A DNA stretch of 64,000 bases from Gaertneriomyces semiglobifer (taxonomy: Eukaryota; Chytridiomycota; Chytridiomycetes; Spizellomycetales; Spizellomycetaceae). Positions 11,838 to 23,899 of the stretch are shown here, piece by piece. The notes beneath the pieces are model-generated. The model saw only the letters and a list, made by a program, of their open reading frames with translations, was not told the origin of the DNA and ran no database searches. Location: assembly GCA_025558075.1 (NCBI GenBank), contig JAHLKF010000002.1:806001-870000 (forward strand), given 5' to 3'. Within the stretch, counting starts at the first letter, position 1. Each line of letters opens with the position of its first letter. A program made the position numbers and the translations under genes.

Positions 11838-13143
11838 ATGGACGTTGACGAAGCTCAGATGCACTCGTCGCCAAGCGTCAATGAACGGCGGGACGTTTTG
11901 ATGCGTGGGTGGAACCAGTCTACTTTCCGATCAAGAAGATTGCCCTCAGCAGAGCCAGCAAAGCTGCAGGTCAGTATGCATAACATGTACGTTCAAGTGC
12001 GCACTGCTTGTGGAAGTGCTGGTGTTCCAAGAACTATTTAACGATAACCGTGTTTAATTGATAACAGAAATGTGCCCAAGGCAACTCACAAAAGTTTGGA
12101 CCACCGAAAGTATATTCCGTGACGGTGCATTGGAAATACCAGAGTCAATGATGGCAGAGAACAGTACCTCACAGGAGAACAGCCAGAACGGGACGAAGAG
12201 ATGGCGGCTATGGGGTTTTGGTAGACGGGAGCAACAGAAGAGCTCTCCCTCAACGACAGCGGATCCACTCGTCCCGTGGTTGGGAGCGACAGCCAATTCA
12301 GCATCGACATCAACATCCTCAACTGCTGCTTCAACGCATATCGTACCCCAAAGCAACGAGACATCTGCGACTGCCACCCTGTCCCTTCATGCCAATGATC
12401 AGAATGCGCCAACCCCACCCATGTCCCAGTCGACGGAAACTGTCAACCCAGCTACCCTCACGCCTCCATCTGGACCAGCACCATCCACAGATTTCAGCCA
12501 GTATAGCAAGTATGCATTACAGAAGCCGGAAAACAAATGTTCGGGCGATGCACTAATTGCTGTTCAACCGCTAGGTACATCATTGGAGCGGCAAGTCTTA
12601 CTGCCTTCGGATCCATGCTTTACACAGCTAGGCGTAGAACTCGCGGGGAAATAAAAATGCCCCTTCAAGAGCTTTTCAGCAACCCGGCTGCAGCGGCTGC
12701 GAATCCAAAGCTTACCGCATATATCTTTGCTGGCAGAGCGTTTACTACAGCAACGTTAATCACCGTGACTGGTTTCATCGGCGTAACAATGGCAGTGGCA
12801 AGTGCATTGCAGGTCAACAACGTAAGTGCCCAGGCATTTTTGATTCTACTTTAAAATGCATGGTTGTTTTGTCCGCTGATGCTTTTCTTCCTTCTGGCTC
12901 CAGCTCAAAGAATTTTCCGTTCGTATGCGAGAAATCGTTACCACTCGTTTCCCACAGCTGCGCGGTGCTGATCCAGATGCAGATAGCAAGTTTGATCCCG
13001 CGTATCATGAATTCTTACAGTTTGTATCCGACGATGCCGCCAAAGAGGAAGAAGAGGGTGCGTGGAAGGAAAATGCTGGACATGCTATCATTGGCAATCG
13101 AGTCAGGCATGAACTTGGCCCGTTATCCCGTCATCAGGGGTAA
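11838..13143 (+). CDS. TMEM242-like membrane protein with long Ser/Thr-rich N-terminus
   Basis: Four exons: 11838-11973, 12068-12509, 12575-12821, 12904-13143, about 354 residues. The N-terminal 190 residues are low complexity (Ser/Thr/Pro/Gln). The C-terminal part has two hydrophobic segments (YIIGAASLTAFGSMLY and TLITVTGFIGVTMAVASAL) followed by VNNLKEFSVRMREIV. This order of TM, A/R-rich loop, TM, then an F-R-x-K/R-M helix matches TMEM242. In animals TMEM242 is a mitochondrial inner-membrane factor for ATP synthase c-ring and complex I assembly. Family assignment is moderate because only the C-terminal part aligns. The tail EEEEGAWKENAG could hide a further intron. Confidence 0.55.
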
Positions 13144-13301
13144 CGACAAACGCAGTATTCTCGATAGCATAGATGTATAGTGGAGCGGCCAATTATATAT
13201 TACTTTCATCGGCGCGATCCCCACTGTTCGGCAACACCGGCATGTGCATTTATATAACATAACCACATAAACCCAACGCACTTTTATCGGTGCGGTGTGC
13301 T

Positions 13302-15056
<1,755 letters not shown>

Positions 15057-15481
15057 TCAGAATAGCAGTAGTATCTCGTACACAGCGAGTCGTACCTCGC
15101 CGTCTGTCTCGTTTTTCATAAATCTCAAAAGTCGTCGCTTTTGGACGGGATCTCGACTGGACGTGCCGGTGTTAGGGTTCGCGTTCACGCTGTCCGGGAC
15201 CACCGCGCATCTCGTTGAGGAACACTCCAATGCTAGTCGAGGATCGAGTACGACAATGGCCATGAGAGGCAAAAGACTGCGGTGGAAGCAATGGCAATCA
15301 GCCATTCATAAGGTGGACAACATACCGTCGTCATCTCGCTCAACTACCTCTGCAATCCGAAGATTCACCGCCCTGGAACTACGCCATAGCCGCTTCTACA
15401 AGTCAACTACATGCGAATACGCATCTACCTAATTGATAGTATACACCCGTACTCTACGAACCGCAACACTCGCGCTAAACT
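15057..15481. other. Unresolved 425-bp segment between RBBP4-like and NAMPT genes
   Basis: On the minus strand a frame from 15305 to 15057 contains NANPNTGTSSRDPVQKRRLL, reminiscent of the NAMPT C-terminal block (the neighbouring gene itself has KNPNTGTGKIS). Another frame reads LWRSSRAVNLRIAEVVERDDD just before a GTATGT. No combination of splice sites gave a convincing protein. It may be a decayed fragment, 5' leader exons of the RBBP4-like gene, or a tiny gene. Confidence 0.3.
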
Positions 15482-17717
15482 CTACGGCTGTTGCGACGCA
15501 ATTTGGTCGCGCTTTGCTTTTATAAACGTCTCAACCTTTCGTTGCAAGGGTTCAGAAATCACCTCTGCCGTGCGGGGTAGACTTTCCCACTCTCTCTGCA
15601 CTCTATTCCGCACGGTAGTAAAGTCTTCAAAAGAAAACACAGGTCCGCTGTCGTACACCACTTGCAGAAGATTTTCCTTCCCCTTCACTGACTCTGATGG
15701 GTAGACAATGGGAATCTAAACGACCGCTGCGATCAGCTTTCGTCTTTCCTGCCATTTCGCTTTCACTGTTCCCACCTGTTGATCACTTCTCACCACCGCT
15801 AGCTCTCCTGGAAGACTAATTTTGCCTGTACCAGTGTTCGGATTCTTCATTACATCGCTGCAGGCGCGTTTTAGCCTAACAGTCACTCAAGTCTCAACAT
15901 CCCACCAGAAATCCATCACGAACCGTTGTTTTCCCTCCATATCAATGATGCTAGAGAGTTTGGTGGCGAAACTCAAGGTGTCACGATTCAATCGCTGTTT
16001 GAAGGTGTTGGTTAATTCGACGGTGCTAGTTGGCGCACGCATACAAACTCATACCTGCAAGAGACCTCCGCCCATACCGAACGCAACACTTTGCGCAGAG
16101 TACCCTTCATCCATCACTTTCCGTAACATCATTTTTAGCGACGCATACGTAACGGCGTCACCCTGTATGATCCCGGCTCCTCGGATAACCTGTTCTGGCG
16201 ATCAGCATCACGCATATGTATATGGAACATTTCAACCAGGCATACCTTGAAGCCCTTCTTGTTGATATCCGCCCCGAATACTTTCTCAGCCGCTCTAATT
16301 GAACAAAGTCAACAAGCGGATTGGAAAGTATGCGAGAATGACGACGGGAATACCTCAGCCCTTGCAATACGACCTCTGCTGGCTCACCGCTATCGGGTCG
16401 CAGGACCAAAAACCCACCCTTTTCTAATTTCAGCTTCGCAATGCTGGGTAACACTTCCTCAAGAGCATGTACATAGTCATACGAATCCATGACGCATGCA
16501 CAGACGCCTTCACCGTACTCTTCGATAAGTTTTGTCATGGCATCTTTTTCGGACGGATAGGCTGTCATGATCGAGTGCTCCGTCGCAGGAATAGATGTTC
16601 CGACCGGTTCACCATTGTTAAGATGGAATTGGGCGTAGAAAGCGGCACTTAGCGTATCGGTTCCCTCAAAGTTCAGCTGAGAATGGCAGTTCAATGAATC
16701 ACGGATAGCTTCCCAAAACAACATCGCCCTACGCTTACCAGGTGCGCGCATCCGCCGATGATTGATTGCTCTACAGATGTGCATCCACGAAACCCAAAAT
16801 CATGTAACCGACTGATGTCACCATTAGCATGCAGGTATAGATCGCAGAGACCACCTCAGACGCCAGCGGTAGCAAAGCGTACCTTGTTAAAGACCAGTAG
16901 CCGTCTTCATCCACTGACTCTTCGTACGCTGCCGCAATGACATCTCGGGCGCGCCGAGAGAGTGTCGCCACTGTGGACGGATACTGCCAAGGGAAGCCCA
17001 TCAGATATTGACCAGTAAACATCGCCTTAGCACGCTTACCCAGATCATGGTCAGTATTGTTTCGAGGTAGGTGACTAGTCGGCTGTACTCGTTCTCTGCG
17101 GTGATTTGATAGACTGGCACGTGGGGGAACACAACAGTTCCTTCGGGAACGGCCTCGATTTTCACCGGAAAGTATCCTGTGGGGCAGAAGTTGATAACTT
17201 GCACCATCCTACAGTTCCCAAGTAGCAACACTACCATCGTTTTCTTTAATGAACTGTCAGTGCAGACAGAAGTAAGTATTATCCGGCAGGGGCTCCACGG
17301 CGTAGGCCTAACTACATACCTTCAGGAATAAGTCCTTTGGGAAAGGGAATGGAGTATTGCCTGTTTGACACTTGTATCAGCCAGGTACTCACAAGCTGCC
17401 TCCTGCTGACAGCCTCACCAGAGTTATGCGTTGCGAAGAACTTTTCCGTGAGCACAACGTCTTCCACCGTCCATTTAACAGCCACATAATTCTCAATAAT
17501 ATAACGCATGCCATAAACAACAAGACGGTGATCAACAGCATCCTTATCGTAGCTTGCTCGAAACTCCCCATACGCAACCATCTGGCCCGCACTACATTAG
17601 CTGGGTAAGCACCGCAAAATTTGGGATTCTTACCTTTTTGGCCTCGGGGTAGAGCCGGTAATGGCTCGTTTTGTACGAGTCTGTCAGTAACGGCAGTGGA
17701 ATGCCCAGCCGCAGCAT
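15482..17717 (-). CDS. NAMPT: Nicotinamide phosphoribosyltransferase
   Basis: Thirteen short exons give about 502 residues (human enzyme 491). It makes NMN from nicotinamide and PRPP, the first step of the animal-type NAD salvage route. The start MLRLGIPLPLLTDSYKTSHY aligns with the family N-terminus; an upstream in-frame ATG at 17840 is less likely. Key blocks are intact: LHDFGFRGCTS (Asp corresponding to human D219), PATEHSIMTAY (catalytic His, human H247), VLRPDSGEP (Arg and Asp, human R311/D313), QGDAVTYASLK and FGMGGGLLQ. The C-terminal part DVMKNPNTGTGKIS and SFEDFTTVRNRVQ matches the end of the family. Residue correspondences are from memory. Most Dikarya instead use nicotinamidase Pnc1, so the gene is notable. 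Confidence 0.93.
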
Positions 17718-18025
17718 TTTGATTAAGTGGAATGACTGGTGAAAAGCGGGAGTAGTTTCTTTGCGAAAGCGAATTGACTCGCGGACGGCCTGCCTTGACA
17801 AGACCACATGCACGCGCCGAGAAGCACACGTAACTGACAACCTTTCTTCTACGTACTCTCGTCCTGTAGCCGATTAAAGTTATATCGCAGGCCTAACCAT
17901 CGGAAGAGTGCGGCTCATCCAGGCGCCGTTGCCGTTCGAGCCGTGCCAGTATCTACTTCGAACGCCCGGGGAAGCTTGTAAACCACATAGTGTTGTCTCT
18001 GACATCACATCACCAAAAAACCGAC
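17718..18025. promoter_or_regulatory. Divergent promoter region, NAMPT / KIAA0930 homologue
   Basis: 308 bp between two start codons facing apart; no TATA box stands out. A shared promoter is inferred from geometry only. Confidence 0.4.
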
Positions 18026-19667
18026 ATGGCATCCCTGCTGCCAATTCTCGAGCGTCTGCGAAAGGAGAATTTACATGGTCCGACTTGCCTATATAACCCT
18101 CAGGCAACTACCCGAATAGCGACAGGCAAGACGTACGGACACCACAAGCAAGATTCTGAGGACTGTTGGGTTTTACTGGACGAAGAAGTTGATCTAGACG
18201 CCAAAGATCCGAGGTATAGAGCGTTCTACTAAAGAACGATCCCATCAGCGTATTGATCTGATTGTGGCTCTGCAGATGGTGTGAACTCTTTGTCGAATTC
18301 TTCATCGAAGATACGCACGAAGGCCACGACGACCTTTTGTTTTTCGTGCGAGATGCGTCAACAATGGATACTCAGAATAACTCAAAAGAAGATCCGATCT
18401 TTGTACGACGAAAAGTAGGAAAGGTTCTACCGCCACTGGATAACCTTGTCGACTGGAAGCAAACGTTCTTTCTGAATTTGATCGTGCAGACGCCTTGTAC
18501 ATTAACCGTTGCAATCTGTGAAAAAGGTGAAGGAAAAGTGCGAAAAGCCAGCCTGCTTGGCCAAAGTGAAGAGAGAATTGTTGTAGTTGGCGGAAGCACC
18601 AGTACTGCTCAAACCAGCACAACGGGAGCCTCAGTCGTTGGTTCGCCCGAAACTGCGCCGGCGTCATCGCCACCACCTGTGCCCCACCCTAATCACAACT
18701 CTACACCATCGCAAAAGAAATCACGAATGCGTGCGTTACGTCGAGTCCCTAAGACTGTGTACGCCGCGCCGTACAAATCCCGCATGGATATTAAAGACGC
18801 ATTCATGAATGAATGTTCATACCCACTTGTATACTATACCGTGAACGACTACGAATCCCATGACTTACACCTTTCAATACGAGAGAACGAGTATCTTTGT
18901 GTCGAGCTATCCGTAATTATTCCATCGTCCCGCAATTCTTCTCCTAGTTCGCCAGCCGCCGACCTTATTAACGAGATACCCATATCCGAAGATACGACCC
19001 CGTTTCCAACACCCGCGGAGCACATCAAGATCGTGCTATTCCAGGGCGCTGTGCCATATACTTCTCTATTGGATATATTCGAACAGAAGTCGCTGACCGC
19101 GCAGAACCAGCTAAAGTCAGGCTGGCGGAGAGTTACCGACCCTCCGAGAGCGCGGATGGGCCGGGAGGAACGATTACGAGATATCAATGAACGAACAGAA
19201 TACATTATGATGCGAGGACCACAAGGCAAAGGTCAATGTCAAGTAGCTATCAAACAAGATACTAGCGCGGAAACCCCGACTGAAAATTCGGGACCAATGG
19301 AGGCAGATCAATCTGTGGAATCGGGGCCTTCAATATCACAACCAACAACCTCACCCTCCCTTTCAACATCACCAAAAATTTGACGAGCAAATTATTCAGA
19401 TTTGGAAATAGCCTGCGAGATCAGATTGTTCAGGCGGCGAAGGAGAGTGGCGTGCTAACGGGAGCGACCGACGGAGCAAAGAAACCGCTCAATTTGAAAT
19501 GCAGCATGACCTATGTGAACGTCCCGTGGCAAAGCATTGTTGGGTAAGGTTCATATCACAGATCTGTTTCGGGTGCCATGGCTAACCGGACGGACGACAG
19601 AGACCTGACAGACTTTGCTAAGAAACATTCGAACATCGATATCACGGCGCCCAAAACGAACGCGTGA
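18026..19667 (+). CDS. KIAA0930 (DUF2045) family protein with a frame break
   Basis: Exon 1 is 18026-18213 and exon 2 starts at 18276 (WCELFVEFFIEDTHEG). Family blocks in order: DDLLFFVRD, VDWKQTFFLNLIVQ, VYAAPYKSRMDIKDAF, YPLVYYTVNDYESH, ENEYLCVELSVI, VLFQGAVPYTSLLDIFEQK and MRGPQGKGQCQVAI. The frame then stops at 19381 in a Ser/Thr/Pro stretch. The conserved C-terminus continues in the -1 frame: KLFRFGNSLRDQIVQ, LNLKCSMTYVNVPWQ, then after an intron DLTDFAKKHSNIDI to a TGA at 19665. No GT-AG pair in 19280-19400 restores the frame, so either the assembly has a one-base error, the gene is broken, or frameshifting occurs. Function of the family is unknown. An ATG at 17990 is an alternative start. 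Confidence 0.8.
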
Positions 19668-19987
19668 GCGATGCTCATTACAGATGGCGCATGCTGTACA
19701 TACTGTTCTTTGTGTTCCAACCGCCTCAATGCGCCATGTGGCCACGGAAAGACACAGGATTCCTATTTCCTGCATTCTCGCTGGTACAAGAACGGACTGC
19801 AAGCTAGGCCCACCATTGATATGAGTACCGCTTGGAAGTCTCTCGTCTCAGCGACATCGTGGCATTCGAGCGGATGTGAGTGGCTCTGTCATGTAAAATA
19901 TTTCCATACAAAAGAGCGCGGTTGTGAGGAGCAGGCACGACCGCTTGGTTTCCCAGTTGCGGTGCAAACCTGGCTGATGCAATTATA
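19668..19987. other. Convergent intergenic region
   Basis: 320 bp between the ends of the KIAA0930 homologue and COX10. Nothing recognisable besides antisense shadow frames. Confidence 0.4.
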
Positions 19988-21295
19988 TTATATGATGAGC
20001 GACAGGAGCCGATTCAGTTTCTCGTCCACCCATGCTGTTATAGCATCTTCTTCTTCATCCTCACGGTCGTGTCGCTTATGTATCATCAATAATGCAAGCA
20101 CGACAGGTAGATGTACCAAACTAGCAAAGAATAGTGGTCGTGCGGTTTTCTCACTACTCTTTCTCCAGAACTTCCAAGCCCACGCACTTAAAGTTGCGTT
20201 CACTATGGTCGAGTCCAATGCGAACCACCACGTTGTCAAGCCTAAATATGGCACCATCCAGCAAAGGGGTAGCAGAAACAGGCTATGGCGTAATGAGGTT
20301 CGCGCATTTAATGCAGGATCAGTGACGCTCATCATTCTGTATCCCGCCTTGCTGTAATCCGCTCGAAGATTCCAGCTCAGAGAGTTGAAATGGGGAAACT
20401 GCCATGCATACAGAATGGCAGCCAGAACCCACGCGCCTGGGTCTGATATCGTGCCTGTGCATGCTGCCCAACCCATCATCGGCGGAATGGCACCTACTAC
20501 AGCCCCTGCCCATGTATTGACAATCGACGTACGTTTCAAAGGTGTGTACACGCACGTGTAGAGCAAGATATTGCTAGCACCCAACACCGCCGTGATTGGA
20601 TTGACAAAGTGGGCCAAAATGCTAACTCCCGTGACTCCTGCCCCTGCGCCGGCCAGGAAGGCGTGTAACGGACTCATGCCATGTCGTACTAGCGGCCTAT
20701 TCCGCGTTCGTGACATCTGCGCATCATATGGTGCCTCCAACCACTGGTTGATTGCATTCGCCGAAGCTGAGCATAAAGCGGTACCAACCGTCGTGTATAA
20801 GAGGATGGGTACGGAAACGGCTCCAGGTGCGAGAGCGTACCCAGCCATGGCAGTCAGAACAACGAAGGCGGACAGTTTGGATTTGGAGAGGGCGGTGTAG
20901 CCAGATGGTGCATATTTGGGGGCAGGGGTCCATCTTAGAGAGTCGAATGATGAGTCGCTTTCTTCCTTGTGGAGCGTGGTGGATACATTGGAGTCGAAAG
21001 TGGGAAGCGGAGGAACTTTGGGGTGTGGTGGTAGCGAACTAATAGGTATCGGCTCTCCATCAGATGCTGTGGTGGTTTTCGGTTTTGTCGCAAGGGTTCT
21101 TCTTCTGTCCAAATGTAGTGTTTGTCGTCGTGCAATCCCTGCTGCCCCGCCTATTGTTATTGTCCACTGCAGCCGTGAACATTGTATTGTAGTCCCTGCT
21201 CGCCTCCTAGATCCCAGTCCATGTGCTTCCGTCGTCGACCATCGTATTGCTGACCGCAGACCGCCCCACATACAGCCACTCATCCTGACCTCCAC
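19988..21295 (-). CDS. COX10: Protoheme IX farnesyltransferase (heme O synthase)
   Basis: Single exon, 435 residues. It transfers farnesyl to heme b to make heme O for cytochrome c oxidase, in the mitochondrial inner membrane. The first 70 residues are Arg-rich and lack acidic residues after the start, as in a presequence. The UbiA-type prenyltransferase core has the first Asp-rich motif NAINQWLEAPYDAQMSRTRNRPL and a second conserved loop WNLRADYSKAGYRMM. Between and after these lie multiple TM helices (ALAPGAVSVPILLYTTVGTA onwards). Residues N, D and the M-x-R-T-x-x-R-P-L box are intact. Intronless, in contrast to most neighbours. Confidence 0.93.
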   Translation of the reverse strand: MEVRMSGCMWGGLRSAIRWSTTEAHGLGSRRRAGTTIQCSRLQWTITIGGAAGIARRQTLHLDRRRTLATKPKTTTASDGEPIPISSLPPHPKVPPLPTFDSNVSTTLHKEESDSSFDSLRWTPAPKYAPSGYTALSKSKLSAFVVLTAMAGYALAPGAVSVPILLYTTVGTALCSASANAINQWLEAPYDAQMSRTRNRPLVRHGMSPLHAFLAGAGAGVTGVSILAHFVNPITAVLGASNILLYTCVYTPLKRTSIVNTWAGAVVGAIPPMMGWAACTGTISDPGAWVLAAILYAWQFPHFNSLSWNLRADYSKAGYRMMSVTDPALNARTSLRHSLFLLPLCWMVPYLGLTTWWFALDSTIVNATLSAWAWKFWRKSSEKTARPLFFASLVHLPVVLALLMIHKRHDREDEEEDAITAWVDEKLNRLLSLII

Positions 21296-21540
21296 TTCCT
21301 GCTGCTAGCTACGATCCTCTATCCACAGCAATCGCCCACACTCCCGTCCTTGTTGCTGCCTCTGTAAAGTGCATGTAGTTCGTCCATAGCTGTCCAAAAG
21401 GGTTGCTAGGTGACGCGTAGGGACGAGTCTTTGAATTGCCCCAACGTTTCCATCTGCTCAAGAGACTTCATTTGACGAGGGGTTCTTACAATTACAAACG
21501 AAACGGTCTGGTATCAGCTACAATACCGAGGCGGACGGAG

Positions 21541-23207
21541 ATGACAGTCAACGTAAGTGTCTAATATGTGTGTTTGGGCGTTTGGGTCTGCATGCTGTGA
21601 AGTCCGGCCTTCAAATGAAAGCTCTATTTCTCTGCTGATTCCCGCTATTGACGCTCTCTCAACCTCGCACCTTCACAGGAATCAGAAGGCGAAACTACCG
21701 TCAAACGTGATATGGAGCTCTCCCCTAAACGTGCTAGGTCCCGGTCTTACTCTCGCTCGCCGAGCCCGCGTCAGCGCAGCAGCCGGCGCGATACCCGCAG
21801 TCGTAGCCGTAGCAGAAGCCCTAGCCATTCCCCCAATCGCTACCCTCGTAAAAGGTGAGCTTCAGCTTCTGTCTATGAATGTGGAGATGAAATGGATGGA
21901 ATGGGTGGATGAGCACGTGGGAGATTGTGCTGCATGCCTCTACGACACTTTTCCACAGAGTGGTAAGGCGACCACAGACGATGTACGGTTGTCTGCCTCT
22001 GTCTCTGCGCTGTGCAATCCATCTCCATTATGCACTTGTTGATTGGGATGAACTAGAAGGTGAAAGTGGGAAACGTGAAGGGTGAAGGCAATGAAGACAA
22101 GTTCACGAGTGAAGGCACAAGCGTGACCAGCTTCTAAGCGAGAAGTACTTGGAAAGAACGGCCCGAAAACGAAGACGTAAAGCCCTGCAGGTTCAGAAGA
22201 GCGGCAGCGCTGCCAATGCAATGCCGGGCTTTCAAGGGTTCTGCCAGAGGACTGCCATGGCCGCCGAGTAGTCAAATGGACAGAAGCCATCCCTTGCCCG
22301 AAGCTCAAATACAAGTGCACATTTCTCACCCAGTTCTGCACCTGCGCTTCGCGTATGATGTAGCTACCGGTGGGTGAGCCTTTCGGGTCTAATCTTCAGT
22401 ATGAACGAGGGAGACATATTTAACTTTGAAACCCCCATAGATCCCGCTCTCCGTCAACCTCTCCACGTCGCCGTGACGATCGTCGCAGACGTCGTGATGA
22501 TAGGGTGCGGAATTTTTTTTTGGTTTGAAGTCGGCTGGCATGTTAACTCACTTGTTATATAGGAAGCTCCTCCCCCTGCCAACGTGCTGGGTTGCTTCAA
22601 CCTAAGTTTGAGAACCACTAGCAGAGACCTGGAAGATCTTTTCGGCCAATATGGGGAGATCAAGGAATGCACTGTCGTGTACGACCATTATGTGAGTAGC
22701 GACATGCGCGTTAAGTACCTCAGGCAGCCATTGGTTGACGCATGGGATTTTCTCTGACTTTTCTAGACTCGTCAATCCCGCGGGTTTGGTTTTATCACAT
22801 TCGCGACAGTTGACCAAGCGGCTGCGGCCCGGGCAGCCGTTGACAAGATGGTAAGGACGCCTGAATCAACATAGCCATCTTGGTTTTTCATTTTTTGACT
22901 GATGCGGGGCTTTGTGATTTAGGTGTTACATGACAGACCGATGAGGGTTGACTTTTCATTGACCTTGCGTCCTCACAACCCTACTCCTGGTCAATATATG
23001 GGCCGCGATTTCCGTCGCCGTGGCCACGGTGGTGGTGGCGGCGGCAGAGATTCTTACCGAGACTCGCACCGAGAACGTTACCCTCCACGGGATGATTATC
23101 CGCGCGAGCGTGATCCTTATCGCCGCCGCGAACCTTCGTACTCGCCTCCTAGACGCTCCCGGCGGTCTCCGTCTCCCCGCAGGAGACGTAGCCCCAGCCG
23201 CGACTAA
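21541..23207 (+). CDS. Transformer-2-like SR splicing activator
   Basis: Six exons: 21541-21552 (only MTVN), about 21679-21856, 22464-22511, 22563-22693, about 22767-22850 and 22921-23207. The layout is RS1-RRM-linker-RS2, characteristic of Tra2. An N-terminal RS region (SRSYSRSPSPRQRSSRRD) is followed by one RRM with RNP2 LGCFNLSLRT, RNP1 SRGFGFITFA and EECT-like EIKECTVVYD. The Tra2 linker DFSLTLRPHNPTPGQYMG, a Gly run and a C-terminal RS tail (SPSPRRRRSPSRD) complete it. Tra2 proteins bind GAA-rich exonic enhancers. Intron 2 is about 607 nt, far longer than any other in the window, and is rich in GAA; see the candidate exon entry. Confidence 0.88.
22057..22176 (+). promoter_or_regulatory. 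Candidate poison exon in the long Tra2 intron
   Basis: Inside intron 2, a pyrimidine-rich stretch ends in AACTAG at 22056 and a GAC/GTAAAG donor stands at 22176. The 120-nt interval and its flanks are densely purine-rich, with 14 GAA triplets in 22049-22200. Spliced after exon 2 it would be read AGA AGG TGA, a stop at the third codon. This is inference modelled on animal TRA2B, whose GAA-rich exon 2 is switched by its own protein. Confidence 0.45.
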
Positions 23208-23899
23208 ATGATCTGAATGTATGCGACCAAAAAAAAAGGAATCGTTTCTATTTTCTGTAGTTAGTTGGTTCAGCTCGTTGAATGTTATCTAAGTAAACAT
23301 GGTTAAAAGGTTTCGTGGTTGAAGTTCAAGTCCTATGCCAACGCCGGCGTCGTTCTACGGTCTCCTTTCCGTTCGCTGATGCGACCATCGTCGTCGTCGT
23401 CGTCGCGAGTCTTTGCAGCAAACGACCGCGGCCGCAAGGACGTTTGTCGCGTTTTAAAGAGTTGTATTTGTTATCCATAACGATGAGATGTGTAGCGTGA
23501 CTATGCCACCCGGCATGAAACAAATTGGGCGGCGGGTGTTTTTGGGCGATGAGAAAAGCGCCGTTGGGATTTTTGCGTTTTTAGGCGACGAGGAACAGCG
23601 AAGGCAGAGGCAGAGGCAGAGAGACTATTATTAGGGGGGACTTGCAGAACGATAGAGAGAGGGGAGGGTTCAGGTTAGTGGACGTACCAACTCTTTGTTG
23701 GTGGGAGTGCAAGCCAGGAAAAGAGAAAAGAGCGGAGAGGCAAACCTACAAAAGGCCTTGGCCATCGGGCATAGGACTATCTTTCTCTCACACACACACA
23801 CACTCTCTCTCTCTCTCCCTTTTAATTTCTCTGTGCCTGCTTGCAAGATCCTCGAAACTGAAGTGAAACATAGTCAACCAGGACTATACGCCCCAGGAG
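23208..23899. other. Intergenic, promoter side of the PP2C gene
   Basis: 690 bp without a gene. Contains a run of GTC/GTCG repeats near 23389-23405 and the CA/CT microsatellite listed separately. Confidence 0.4.
23789..23817 (+). repeat. (CA)n(CT)n compound microsatellite
   Basis: Seven CA units run directly into about seven CT units, roughly 80 bp upstream of the PP2C start. The CT part could act as a promoter pyrimidine tract. Confidence 0.8.

Noticed and set aside
19671..20357. 228-codon plus-strand frame
   Set aside because: Antisense to COX10 for most of its length, without family features; COX10 explains the coding bias.
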